From Trichomonas vaginalis G3 (Eukaryota; Parabasalia; Trichomonadida; Trichomonadidae), in contig NC_067207.1 of the NCBI RefSeq assembly GCF_026262505.1, forward strand, positions 10,012,082-10,076,081: a stretch of DNA of 64,000 bases. Direction: 5' to 3'. Made by a program: the position numbers and the translations under genes. Within the stretch, counting starts at the first letter, position 1. Each line of letters begins with the position of its first letter. Shown here piece after piece: positions 20,200 to 30,442 of the stretch. The notes under the pieces are model-generated. The model did not search any database and was not told the DNA's origin. It worked only from the letters and a program-made list of their open reading frames with translations.

Positions 20200-21014
20200 T
20201 GTGAATTTTTCCTCAATTCAATTCACGAATAATACTAATAATGTATCAATGAAAAAAATTTAAACAGAATAATCAATGGTTGATATTTAATAACGTTAGG
20301 AATTTTGAATGGTAAACGATGAGAATGATATTTTGAAAGTTTAAATTGTACAAACTTTGAAATCAAATGACATGGTGCATGTTAATTATTTTATTTTCTG
20401 ATCAGAAGAATTCAATTAAAAATTGAAATCAAATATTTCTGAGGAAAGGTTCTTTACGAACCAGCGGAGCATTGATTCCTGACTCTATTGCATGATGGTT
20501 CATTGGTCGAGTTCGAAATGAAGTGGCAATGTCTAAATTTAGTGTAATTAATATCAACAAACCGTTTAGCCATTATCAATCCAATAAATGTCATTATGTT
20601 GAGAGAATTATTGATAAATCAGGCTTCAAAATTCAATCTTTGAATCTGAAATTTTGAAATGTTTAATAAAAAGCATCAATATTTCTATTTAATGTCTAAA
20701 AGTTAGTATGTTATTGATCTCTTAAAATAATCTTTCATAATTTAATGTTGAGAGAAATTATTGATTCGTAAATTTGCAAACTAATGCGCTCATATGTATG
20801 CACTAATAAATTGAAGCCACAATTGAAGATAGTATGACGTTCAAGTACAAAAGAAATTTTTTATCAAATAATCGAAAGTAGAATGATGAATTGTATAACC
20901 AAAAGTTTATATTTGACATATGCTGTTGATAAATGTAATATTTTGAGGCTAGTTGGGATCATTTAAGAATCCATAATCAACTAAGAAGAGAATCTGTCAA
21001 TTTTTGTTATAAAA
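20200..21014. other. Divergent intergenic region
   Basis: About 815 bases between two divergent genes. The only repetition I see is TGTTGAGAGAA(A)TTATTGAT, present near 20,597 and again near 20,744. No gene or RNA is recognised. Confidence 0.55.
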
Positions 21015-21281
21015 ATGGGGTGTTGTAATTCTGCAGAAGAGCAGGCATTAGCACCTCAAAACCTCACAAGTACAGTTACTGTTTCAAACATACCAAACGA
21101 ACAGATATATGAAAACAAGTTTGCTCCACAAGCAGAAGGTCATGATAAAGTTCCTTTGTTAAATGCGGTTTCTACACAAAATATAACATTCAGTGATGAT
21201 ACTGATTCATCATCAGTTGATCAAGATATGATTAAAAACCTTCTTGATCAAGTCAAATTATCTGATGACGATGATTATTGA
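21015..21281 (+). CDS. Small protein with MGCC acylation-type N-terminus
   Basis: 88 residues beginning MGCCNSAEEQALAPQ. Gly 2 followed by Cys 3 and Cys 4 is the classic arrangement for N-myristoylation plus palmitoylation, which would place the protein on the inner face of a membrane. The rest is acidic and disordered, ending DQVKLSDDDDY. No domain is seen. It is a plausible membrane-anchored regulator or calflagin/ARF-like tail, but the function is unknown. Confidence 0.7.
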   Translation: MGCCNSAEEQALAPQNLTSTVTVSNIPNEQIYENKFAPQAEGHDKVPLLNAVSTQNITFSDDTDSSSVDQDMIKNLLDQVKLSDDDDY

Positions 21282-21736
21282 TTTTATTTATTATATTTAA
21301 GAATAAAATGTTCTTTAGGCTATAGAAAAATTACATGTGCATAGTTACGTTAATATTACTTAATATTAATTTACTTCAAAATATATTCCATTTAATTGAT
21401 TGATCAATCCACATAAAAGATATATAAATAGTTTCCCTTAATTAAAATAGTGGATGATTTGTAAATTTTGATAGTAACTTCGACATTTCAGATGATATCA
21501 TGGAAATTTTGAGCCTAATACTCTGAGGTTGTGGTTATTTTTATATGTGATATATGGTTTCATCCGATATATTTGATATCCATTAAAGGATAAAAAAGAT
21601 TTTATTGAAATTTCGAAATCAACAAGATTGTTAGTGTCAAGAATGCCAATTTTAGTTTGTATATTATAATAACTGTTCAATTACTGTAAAACTGAAAGCG
21701 TTTTTATTTTGTAAAGCGGAATTCAAAACCGTTAAA
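21282..21736. other. Intergenic region
   Basis: About 455 bases, AT-rich, with an AATAAA close after the stop of the 88-residue gene (at about 21,302). Otherwise nothing is recognised. Confidence 0.5.
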
Positions 21737-23485
21737 ATGAGCGCTTTGTCGATTCGCCAGGTCGCTCAACAAAAAATTACAAATAAACTAGTTAAAAGTG
21801 GGTTAATGCATGAAATGCAGGCGAGCTATATTGAAAAAGTTTGCTTAGCAGCACAAGAATCCGAACATCCTGCTTTTCAAGCTAATATTAGATTACCAAG
21901 CAACTCAGCTCAAGAAATTGCAAAAGAGATTGTTTTACAATTCTTACTTGAACACAAGATGGACCTTACAGAAAAATGCATAAATAGCGAATCAAAACAA
22001 CAATTTTCTTCAAAACAAGATAAAAATACGTGTGCAAGACAGTTAAATATCAGAAATCCTACAAATGTTGTTCATGATCTCGTTGATAAATGGAAGAAAT
22101 CAGGAAAAGCACTCAGTTTAAGGCCCTCTCCGGAAGAAAACAGTGCTATTCACACAATGATATCGGATACGCTTTCAAATGCCGAGCAACAAGCAGCTGT
22201 TGTCTCAAGAAATGCAAAAGTTCCCGAAGAAGACTTTACTATTGGCACAGGAAAGCCAACAACAGCTACAGGAAATACAGATGATCATGTTAGTCCATGG
22301 GTTATTCCTCCAAAGAAGCCACTTCGTTCGAAACCAAAAGAAATGCAATATTCACGTCCAACAGCTCTCGCAATGCAAGAACAAACGCTCACGAAGTACA
22401 ACACAAATACAGCAGATAAATCTGCATCAACAACAGAAGATAACTTTACTCCAACACCACCAGAACCAATTATCAAGAGAAAAGTCAAGAAATCACGAGG
22501 AAAGAGAAGCAAGAAAGCTCAAGTTCAGCTTCCTGATGAAGGAGTTCAAGTTACTCTTACAAATGATGAAACTCCAGAACCAGAAAAAATATCAGTCAAA
22601 AATCACTCGTCTACAGAAACATACAACACAGAACAGACTCAACCTATCACGAATTACACATACACATACGATGAAATTACAATTCCTCGTCAAACAAACA
22701 CAGGAGATTCACAAAATAATACAATTCCAACAACAGACACATTTGATCATCAGCTCGTAAAAGAAAAGCCACCGAGATCATCTACTGCTTCTAGAACATC
22801 TACAAGATCAGGTAAAAAGTCAATTGCCTCTCAGAAATCAACACAATCACGAAATTCATACGCATCCAAGCCATCAACGCATTCACGACATTCTACAGTA
22901 AGCATCGAAGGTGCTTCCACGCAAGAACGTGATGCAGAACCTGTTTCTCGTCAGTTAAATGCATCAAAAAGATCAAAGAAGTCGACAAACACAACTGGCG
23001 AGTATTCAACGACATCATCAACAAGGAAGAAAGTCCCTCCACCATCTCTTCCGCAGCCAGGAACTCAAACTGGCTCTTCTTCCCAAAATCAGAATTATTC
23101 CAACAACCAAAACCAGTCGTATTCCCAAAACTACTCCCAGGATACATTCAACAGACGAGCTAAAATCTCCCCGCTCGGCGAATTCTTAGGAGAACAAAAC
23201 CAAGAGCCAAATAAAATCCTCTTACAAACCGATAACTCAACGCCTGGCGTTTCAATTAACGTGCTTTCTGCTGGAAAAAGTGACACGGCCAGTGCATCTA
23301 AGAAATCGACATCGACTAATCCACAGAGTCCAAAATCATATTCTGAACAGAGTTACACTGATTATGGCCTTAATTCTGATGAATTAGGAGATGTCCAAAT
23401 GACATCTGATAAATTTAAGTCGGATGCGGTCAGTGATGAGAAGATGGCTAGCGATGAAAAGCTTTGGTCAAGGAGTCGTCAGTAA
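21737..23485 (+). CDS. Low-complexity protein with LisH/FOP-like N-terminus
   Basis: 582 residues. Residues about 60-85 (EIAKEIVLQFLLEHKMDLTE) match the pattern of a LisH-type dimerisation helix pair, as found in FOP/OFD1-type basal body and centrosome proteins. The preceding 55 residues are helical. From about residue 90 onward it is Ser/Thr/Gln/Asn-rich and probably disordered, with basic patches (KRKVKKSRGKRSKKAQ) and many SR/ST pairs. A role at basal bodies would suit a multiflagellate cell, but that is inference from one short motif. Confidence 0.75.
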   Translation: MSALSIRQVAQQKITNKLVKSGLMHEMQASYIEKVCLAAQESEHPAFQANIRLPSNSAQEIAKEIVLQFLLEHKMDLTEKCINSESKQQFSSKQDKNTCARQLNIRNPTNVVHDLVDKWKKSGKALSLRPSPEENSAIHTMISDTLSNAEQQAAVVSRNAKVPEEDFTIGTGKPTTATGNTDDHVSPWVIPPKKPLRSKPKEMQYSRPTALAMQEQTLTKYNTNTADKSASTTEDNFTPTPPEPIIKRKVKKSRGKRSKKAQVQLPDEGVQVTLTNDETPEPEKISVKNHSSTETYNTEQTQPITNYTYTYDEITIPRQTNTGDSQNNTIPTTDTFDHQLVKEKPPRSSTASRTSTRSGKKSIASQKSTQSRNSYASKPSTHSRHSTVSIEGASTQERDAEPVSRQLNASKRSKKSTNTTGEYSTTSSTRKKVPPPSLPQPGTQTGSSSQNQNYSNNQNQSYSQNYSQDTFNRRAKISPLGEFLGEQNQEPNKILLQTDNSTPGVSINVLSAGKSDTASASKKSTSTNPQSPKSYSEQSYTDYGLNSDELGDVQMTSDKFKSDAVSDEKMASDEKLWSRSRQ

Positions 23486-23616
23486 TTTTTGAAATTATTA
23501 ATTTTTTTTTGTTTTAATATTTGAATAAAATGGTATTGTAATTTATATCGTTAAATAGCATTCCATTTTCAAGAGTTCGTTACAGGAAATTGGATAAATC
23601 TTATCTGGCATTTGCC

Positions 23617-23626
23617 AAAAAGTGAC
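23617..23626 (+). promoter_or_regulatory. AAAAGTGAC motif before a start codon
   Basis: AAAAAGTGAC ends four bases before the ATG at 23,631. It matches the block before the coiled-coil gene at 6,166. If transcription starts here, the 5' leader would be only a few bases, which is usual in trichomonads. Confidence 0.35.
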
Positions 23627-23630
23627 AAAA

Positions 23631-24455
23631 ATGCCAAAGAAACGGGAAAAAGTTTCAAAACCAAAAAAGGAAATTGTTGACCAAAATGAAGCGAAAGTAA
23701 ATAGAATCGGCATAACATTTGCTATTTCGGCTCTTGTTATTTTTATTGGAGTTATTATTTCAAATTTCGATTTCAGATCTCTTTTCAAGACAGAGGAGAT
23801 ATTAGATTCGTCAGTAGTAGCAGACCAAGTATTCCAGAAAGCAATAAAAGCACTCCAAAATCCTAAAAATAGTGTAAATTTGGTGACTTCAATTATTGAC
23901 GTCGGAAAAATGATCAATCAAACTATATATCACGAAAAAGTTTTGAGTTTACTTAAATCGACACAATTTGTGGAAAAAGCATGGTCAGCTATCAATTTAA
24001 TTTCAAATGATTGCTATTTAGCTGACAACAGTCTTAAAGCATCTACGATTCTCTACATCCTGCATGATGCTGCTATTATAGGAGCGAATATTGATGTAGA
24101 ACCACAAGTAATTTCAAAAGTTCTCCAAAATTGCGAGAAATTGGAAGATCCACCAAACGTTCTTCTTAAAACAATAGACATTATAGCTAAAAATAAGAAA
24201 GTTCCATCATCAATTATTCCTAGTTTGATGAAATATTCGGACTCACTTGGTTTTGGTCCATGGACTAAAACTATTGCTAGTATTATGTCTAATATTGATG
24301 TTGATTCTTCAAATGAAGCCTATTTTACCTCATTCCTTGATTTTTCATCGAAATCAAGAGAATCATGGGGAAAAGATTTTCAAAAGTATTATTGCAAGTT
24401 AGTTGGTCATTCTAAGTATACAAAATCTGGTGATATATGCACAGATAATCAATGA
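23631..24455 (+). CDS. Single-pass membrane protein, 274 residues
   Basis: I take MPKKREKVSKPKK at 23,631 as the start; the GTG nine bases upstream is not a credible start. A basic N-terminus of about 25 residues is followed by one strong membrane segment (about 26-46: ITFAISALVIFIGVIISNF). After that comes a helical domain of about 225 residues (many Leu, Ile, Lys and Ser), perhaps an armadillo/HEAT-like solenoid. The positive-inside rule puts the N-terminus in the cytosol and the domain on the other side of the membrane. No family is recognised. Confidence 0.75.
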   Translation: MPKKREKVSKPKKEIVDQNEAKVNRIGITFAISALVIFIGVIISNFDFRSLFKTEEILDSSVVADQVFQKAIKALQNPKNSVNLVTSIIDVGKMINQTIYHEKVLSLLKSTQFVEKAWSAINLISNDCYLADNSLKASTILYILHDAAIIGANIDVEPQVISKVLQNCEKLEDPPNVLLKTIDIIAKNKKVPSSIIPSLMKYSDSLGFGPWTKTIASIMSNIDVDSSNEAYFTSFLDFSSKSRESWGKDFQKYYCKLVGHSKYTKSGDICTDNQ

Positions 24456-24552
24456 TAATAAGAATAAAAACTTTGTAAATAAACCCATTTTCCTATTTAA
24501 AGTCTCCCTATCATTTTTCTGCCCCAATATTGAGTGAACCTGTATCAAAATA

Positions 24553-25000
24553 TTGAAGCTCTCGAGACAGCAATGTCAGGCAAAAAAAAATATCTCACGA
24601 TCATATAGTAAGATTGCTCAATGCAAGAGAAAAATCCGAAGTAGACGCACTTCATACAGCTGCTGGCGAAGTTACAAAGAGAAACTTCCACAACGAAGTT
24701 TCTGTTCGTGGAATTGTCGAATTTTCAAATGCCTGCGAAAAGCGATGCCATTACTGCGGTGTCAACGCATATGAGCCATTCTTAATTCCTCATGAAGCTA
24801 TTCTTGGCTGCTGTGATTTTATGTGGAAGAAAGGATACCGAAATCTCGTTCTTCAATCAGGAGAAATCACATCGAGACAAAGGATGGATTGGGTTGCTTC
24901 TCTTTTGGATAAGATATTCGCCAAGTACGGCAAGTAAATTATAAATATAATATAGATAAATAAAGCTTCTTATTCATAATATTGTTACAAAAGATTAATT
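24553..25000 (+). pseudogene. Partial duplicate of the HydE gene
   Basis: Nearly identical to the HydE gene from about residue 55 to residue 178, in the opposite orientation to the parent. At AAGTACGGCAAG it jumps directly to the last codon and 3' flank of HydE, removing about 240 codons. The join sits on a short shared GG(C)AAG. The 5' end of the gene is missing. An open frame of 107 residues (24,614-24,937) keeps the CxxxCxxC motif but not the rest of the barrel, so it cannot be a working HydE. Confidence 0.85.
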
Positions 25001-25039
25001 ATCATACTATATGCGATTCTTTGTTTTGAACAATTTGGA

Positions 25040-25180
25040 TCCATTTTTGAAATTTCATTTAGGATCGAAATAATATCACAAAATTGATGAACTCCACTCA
25101 TTTTTGCATCATATTACTGTCATTTCGAGAGTGTAGATTTATTGATAAATTGCAATTCAAATATACATGCAAATTTGCAT
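25040..25180 (+). pseudogene. Ankyrin fragment carried with the HydE duplicate
   Basis: Same stretch as 10,960-11,110 and the inverse of 14,296-14,452, with a few differences (for example GATGAACTCC in place of GATGGACTCC). It follows the HydE 3' flank just as at the parent locus, showing that both were copied as one block of at least 0.7 kb. Confidence 0.75.
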
Positions 25181-25189
25181 ACAACTGTT

Positions 25190-26030
25190 TATCAAACGTG
25201 AAAATATTTATTTGTGCAGCTGTGATTCTCGTCTAAAAGTTGTTATTTTTGTACAACGTGGAATGAAATGTTCTACTATTTCTTTACTTTTATTATTTGG
25301 TGTATAATGATGCATTGTATTTCTATATTTTTCTTTTTCATTGACATTTGAACAATGTGAAATAAGAAATTTGCCTATTTCTATATTTATCTTTTTCATT
25401 GACATTTAGTTTTTAACGAAGTCAAATCTTAACTGAATTCTGTTTGATATGCTATTGACATTTGGACTATGTCATATAGAGAAATTTGCTTATTTCATAT
25501 ATATTTTAAACTACTGCTTCATGGAGAGAGGTTATTTCATTTATATATTATTTCAGTGCTTTTTGCATCATATGAAATCCGAATTTTCGAATTATATCTT
25601 CGAAGTAATATAAAAAGAAAGAGAAGTATCTGATACAGGGACATTAAATTATGCGCTATATGAAATAAGAAGTTCATCTGTTTCTTTATTATTATCAGCT
25701 GCCATATCGAGAGCAATTGTTGCATTTTTATCTTTTTCGTTGATGTTTGCATCATATGGAATAAGGAGCTTAACTATTTCTTTTCTATTTTTGCAATGTT
25801 ACATAATGAAGAACTGCTTTTCATGTATATCTTTTTCGTTGATATTTTCACCTTGTGTAATAAGAAGTTCAACTGTTTACTTACTTTTATTACTTGTTGC
25901 ATAATGAAGTGCCGTCTTTCCATATTTATTTTTTTCGTTGACGTTTGGACAATTGAAAATAAGAAGTTTAGCTACTTCTTTCCTATTATTCAATGCTGCA
26001 ACATGAAGAACCGTTTTTTTTCCATCATGT
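25190..26030 (-). pseudogene. Decayed ankyrin-repeat gene
   Basis: Translating the minus strand gives broken ankyrin repeats in several frames (ISHCSNVNEKEKYRNTMHHY, YTPNNKSKEIVEHFI, and similar pieces of about 33 residues throughout). The DNA period of about 100 bases is still visible as repeated CTTTTTCATTGACATTTG-like blocks. Many frame changes mark it as a dead host gene. Confidence 0.75.
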
Positions 26031-26096
26031 AAACCTCGATGTCACTTTTGCGGCCTCGCTCCGCTCGGCCGCAAAAGTGACATCGAGGTTTATATG
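26027..26096. repeat. Long perfect palindrome with GC-rich centre
   Basis: The arms 26,031-26,055 and 26,067-26,091 are 25 bases and perfectly complementary (AAACCTCGATGTCACTTTTG then CGGCC), around an 11-base loop. Each arm contains GTCACTTTT/AAAAGTGAC, the block found before two host start codons. Confidence 0.85.
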
Positions 26097-26791
26097 GATG
26101 GGTTCTATATATATACAGCTTGACCGGTAGAAAAGCGGATCGATTTTTATCAATAATTGGACATTCTATTTTTAATAAAATAAACATATATTTATATGGG
26201 AAATTAGGGAGATCTGAAACTCAAAAATTATTTTTGAATTTTAATATGATGAATGTAATTGTGATAATATGTACATTACAAATAAAATATTAATTCGGAA
26301 CAACGATGAGATGTGATAAATTTGATTCTCTCAAAAATCAATTTTGGAGTTTTAATATTAATTTGTATCTTATATGCATATAGGATATATAATAATTTTA
26401 AAACATCAAAAAGTGACAATTTGCGGTTAGAAAAAGTCATCAAAACACTTTTTAATGATTTGATTTAACATATGCATAGACCATCTCTTTGATATTTAAC
26501 TTCAATTTCCCGAAATGAAAAGGATTTGAACAAAAACAATTATTTTACGATCATTTTTTGTAAATTTTTTAAATTGAGACTGACATCTCTAAAATCATCT
26601 AAAAAATCCAAATATCAAATAAAATAATATCATTAAAATTCCTCTCAATTTAAAAAATTTTTATAAATTGAGACTTCAATCTCTAAAATCTTCTAAAAAA
26701 TCCATATATCACAAAAAATCACGATATTATTTTTATTCTCAATTTCAAAAATTTTTTTTGTACTGACTTTCTTTTTCCATAACAGCATGGC

Positions 26792-26820
26792 AGAAATTTG
26801 AAACGAAGTTTCAAATTTCT
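26792..26820. repeat. Hairpin, 13 bp stem, GAA loop
   Basis: AGAAATTTGAAAC / GTTTCAAATTTCT, perfect, with a three-base loop. Confidence 0.8.
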
Positions 26821-26827
26821 CAATCTT

Positions 26828-26857
26828 GCATTCTGGGCACGTAAGTGCCCAGAATGC
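26828..26857. repeat. Hairpin, 13 bp stem, GTAA loop
   Basis: GCATTCTGGGCAC / GTGCCCAGAATGC, perfect, with a four-base loop. Confidence 0.8.
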
Positions 26858-26971
26858 TAAAAGGCGCGTAGCGCCGTCTCTGAATATCAAATTTATTATA
26901 ATTATTAATTTATGAAATTTCAAATAAAATCGATCTGTTATAACACACTGGTGCATGACAGCCTTGTCATT

Positions 26972-27004
26972 CATCTATCGGCGCGCGGAGCGCGCCGATA
27001 GATG
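26972..27004. repeat. Hairpin, 15 bp stem, GGA loop
   Basis: CATCTATCGGCGCGC / GCGCGCCGATAGATG, perfect, with a three-base loop. The most GC-rich stem of the group. Confidence 0.85.
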
Positions 27005-27157
27005 ATATATATATATAGAAGATTAATCGACATTTTTTCACAAGTAGTGTAACAATCAAAAACCATTTTTAAATATCTATTTTTTAAGACTTAGTTTTGA
27101 TAGTTTTCACTCAAAAATTTTCATCATATTTAAAATAATATCATATTATTAATCTGA

Positions 27158-27192
27158 GCTATTTGATTGGCGCTTTGCGCTAATCAAATAGC
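27158..27192. repeat. Hairpin, 16 bp stem, TTT loop
   Basis: GCTATTTGATTGGCGC / GCGCTAATCAAATAGC, with one mismatch and a three-base loop. Confidence 0.8.
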
Positions 27193-28058
27193 GAAGATAA
27201 TAACTTTTCAAATTATTTAATAATTTTTTATTATCAAAAGTCAAAATAAATCTGATGCTATTATGCTATATCTGATTGCAAATCGTAATTCGTTGAAATA
27301 AGTTTGCCGAACAAACAACCAAAGTTGTTCTCAAAGTATAATTAGCGGCGTGAAGCACCGCTTCCCAAACGATAGGCAAAGAGTTTTTGAAAAATTGAGA
27401 GAAATATTGTTTTTTCATGACACATTTTCATCTTTTCTTAACCAGACTTTCCGCACAAACTTCTAATGTATCACATTGATCTAATGCCTCATTGGTGTTC
27501 CATCATACCTTAAATGATTCACAATATGCCCATTTGGTTACAGATGAATTTTGAAAATTCTAAAATTCTAGATTTCCCTCTATAACAAGTTCTTTGTCAT
27601 CGCATGCCTAATTAATCTTTAACTTTAGAGCTCCTCAATATCCTTACAAATTACATAATTTCCGAAATACTTTCTCAACAAATATCTATGATCGCATAGA
27701 TATCAGATTACAATAAGACTATTAATGTTTCAAATACATTACAACCGTTTACTATAGCTAAGACATTTTCTTCATTTATGAACATGACTTCAGCTCTAAT
27801 TTTGCCATGTAACAAACTGATGTAATATCTCATCGAAGTGTATTCATTTCACAACAAATTCTTAATAAATGCTTTGCTTTCAATATTTCTTTCGAAAAAT
27901 CTCTAAAATCTCAAAGTGTTCTCTAAACCACTTCGATGGATATAAAAATCTCTCATATGTTTTACATAATAATCTTTGAAATATAATATTAATCGCACAA
28001 ATTCAAATTTAATTGTATAAACTCATTTCCTATAATCATAATATATTTATTTTGCCGA

Positions 28059-28097
28059 AGTTGGCTGGGCTTGCCCGAAGGGCAAACCTGGCCAACT
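28059..28097. repeat. Hairpin, 18 bp stem, GAA loop
   Basis: AGTTGGCTGGGCTTGCCC / GGGCAAACCTGGCCAACT, with three non-Watson-Crick positions and a three-base loop. Confidence 0.75.
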
Positions 28098-28200
28098 GAG
28101 GCCCGAAATTATATTATATCAAATTTGATTTTTTTGCCTAAAGAATTGTTGCAACTATATACATCCACGCTACATATCATTAAACTTTTTTTATTTCACT

Positions 28201-28440
28201 CTGACAAAAAGCTTCATGACATGCTTGTTTTTCATGTATATCTTTTTCATTGATATTTGAGCCTAACGAAGTAAGAAGTTCATCCCTTTCTTTACTATTA
28301 CAAATTGATGCATAATGAAGAGCAATATTTCCATATTTGTCTTTTTCGTTGATATTTGCTCCATGTGAAATTAGAACTATTGTTATTTCTTTATTCTTTT
28401 TATATGTAGTAGTATGAAGAATTTGAGAATCTACAAATAG
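28201..28440 (-). pseudogene. Ankyrin-repeat fragment beside cassette B
   Basis: Reverse-complement relative of 13,930-14,150 (NINEKDKYGNIALHY block), but visibly more diverged from it than the neighbouring cassette copies are from each other. It is a fragment of a host ankyrin gene. Confidence 0.7.
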
Positions 28441-28465
28441 AGAGAAAGTATTTATGTTTATTGTA

Positions 28466-29759
28466 AGGTCCTTTTTTCATTTAAGGTACCCTATTCAAAA
28501 AATGAAAGGGGTCCCTCACAAAATTGAAGGGGTACCATTCAAATTCTATCGAAATAGTACCTTAATTAAAAAAGCTCTCAACCGGTACCATTCAAATTCC
28601 CTCAAAAATATTGAAAAGAGTTTAGGTATGCTGCTAGTATAGTTAGTAGCATCATACAGAATGCATAGACAAATTTTTTACTAATTATTTTTTCTTAGCA
28701 ATTCAAATTCGAGATCGCTTAACTATGCTTAGAATCATAAGCATAATAATTTTGCAAAAGGTATGGGAATAATTTGAAAATTAATTTCAAAATTATTAAT
28801 ACTAGTGCAAGCTAGTGTAAGCATGTAAATGCATATTTGTGCACTGATTCGATACTCTTTTTTGGAAATTGTACTTTATCTTAAATTTCGAATGCAAATT
28901 TTTTGAATATGTGTATTGAAACTGTAACCTTTTGTCTAAGTTGCATTCTAATATAGCTCGAATTCTAAAAATGGGACTTTACTCCTCTTTCTTTGAGAAA
29001 ATTTTAGACAATAGCCAAATTGCTAATTTTGTTGGAGTAATACCTGCATTGGGAGGTATAATATATTGTTCAGGGTTGAAACAAGGAGGTAGTTAGTGAT
29101 AAAGCATAGTTACCACATGAAATGCAGTAAAATTTTGAGTCTAAACGTCTTTTAAACCATCAAGTATAAATTATAGAAAAAGATACTTTATATATAGTTA
29201 AAATAAAAATGATTAGAAAATAGCGTTTTTGATCAAAATTTCAAATTTTTATTTCCGAATATCTCTATTTGTGTCTAATTAGAGACATTTCTATAATTTT
29301 AGTGCGCAGCATATGCAATTCCTCTTTGGTTATTGCATTAATTTCTCAAAAAGAAAAAAGTCTTCAATAATTTTTTCAACAATACAGTACTAAAGCTAAG
29401 AACTTCTAAACACATGAAAAGTTATATCATTCTCGTTAATATGTAGATTATCAATGAAAAGAATATTGTGAAATTTGAATATTTTTTAAAATAGAATGTA
29501 GAAATACTTATCAATGCTTAAAATAGAGATATGTGAGAGCTAGATCCGTATTTATTTACGTTTTCGTGCATATTTTGAATATCAAATTAAATTAATTTTG
29601 AAGATTTTAGCATCTAAAAGTATTTAATGCCCCTATACAAGCAAGGTAATTCTTACATGTCTTAGTAAGTCCAAACTTAATGTTTTATGATATGGGCCTG
29701 ACCTCTCCATATGGTGACGATAGAAATTGAATAGGGTACCTAAATAAAAAAAAGGAGTT
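28466..29759. mobile_element. 1.29 kb inverted-repeat element with TA target duplication
   Basis: It interrupts sequence that is continuous at 13,895-13,910. Left end AGGTCCTTTTTTCATTTAAG then GTACCCTATTCAA; right end, read inward on the other strand, AACTCCTTTTTTTTATTTAG then GTACCCTATTCAA. TA flanks both sides (28,464-28,465 and 29,760-29,761). TA duplication and size suit a Tc1/mariner-type element. However, I find no transposase frame (longest open frame is about 60 residues), so it is a non-autonomous or internally replaced member. Inside, GGTACCATTCAAATT occurs twice near the left end. Confidence 0.7.
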
Positions 29760-30109
29760 TAATTGGGAATTGTAAAAAGACTTTAAAATTCAATATTTGT
29801 TCAAATATCAAATATTTACTATAAAAAAAGAATATAATTTTTGTTCTTCTTCTTCTTCTTTTGTTTTTTTATAATTATTTTGTTTTTATGGCCTTTTGGA
29901 TATATATATATGGGCCTAATAATATTTGGGATAATATACTATCCCATTTTTTTTAATATAATAATTTTTTGTTTTGTTTTCGTGCATTTAACAAAATGGA
30001 AGCACAAGCTCCAATAAATTGCAAAGGCAATGAGTTCAAGTATTAGGATAACAATGAACTCATATATGGTTGCCTTGCTTTGATATCACAAGGTGCGTGA
30101 TATCGATTT

Positions 30110-30442
30110 TTATAAACTTTTATATAAGTATTGAGCGTCAACGATAAGGTCGTGTGCAAATTCGTCAACTCTCGGGTATAAATTTGAATCCCAAAATCCG
30201 CAAACTTCGGAAATTTGAGATTTTGTAACGTCAATAGATGCATATGATTCATCTTCGACTATAACATAAAGGTCTGGATATTCGTCTAAATTAGGAACTT
30301 TGTTTTGACTTCCGAAAAGTTCATTGAACTGTGAACGAAGCCAAAGTTTCAGACTATTCTCCGAAACTTTGAACTTGATGATGAACTCGAATATGTTCAT
30401 CTCAATTTGATGGTGGGATCCACAAACGCTAGTTGCAGACAT
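30110..30442 (-). CDS. Cassette gene 3, copy B: unknown 110-residue protein
   Basis: Same sequence as 13,238-13,570, intact. I choose the ATG that gives MSATSVCGSH. No domain is recognised. It diverges from cassette gene 2 with about 350 AT-rich bases between, which presumably hold both promoters. Confidence 0.6.
   Translation of the reverse strand: MSATSVCGSHHQIEMNIFEFIIKFKVSENSLKLWLRSQFNELFGSQNKVPNLDEYPDLYVIVEDESYASIDVTKSQISEVCGFWDSNLYPRVDEFAHDLIVDAQYLYKSL

Larger units (their letters stand above)
26097..28200. other. Gene-poor AT-rich region with scattered GC-rich hairpins
   Basis: No credible gene in about 2.1 kb. It holds at least five compact hairpins with 3-4 base loops (listed separately) plus a smaller one at 26,863-26,875 (GGCGC-GTA-GCGCC) and one at 26,955-26,970. 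A 93-residue minus-strand frame at 26,693-26,974 exists only because the hairpins lack stops. Confidence 0.6.

Noticed and set aside
22179-22760. Plus-strand 193-residue Gln/His/Arg-rich frame
   Set aside because: Shifted frame of the LisH-like gene, produced by CAA/ACA-rich codons.
26693-26974. 93-residue minus-strand frame
   Set aside because: It spans two hairpins and has no protein-like features.
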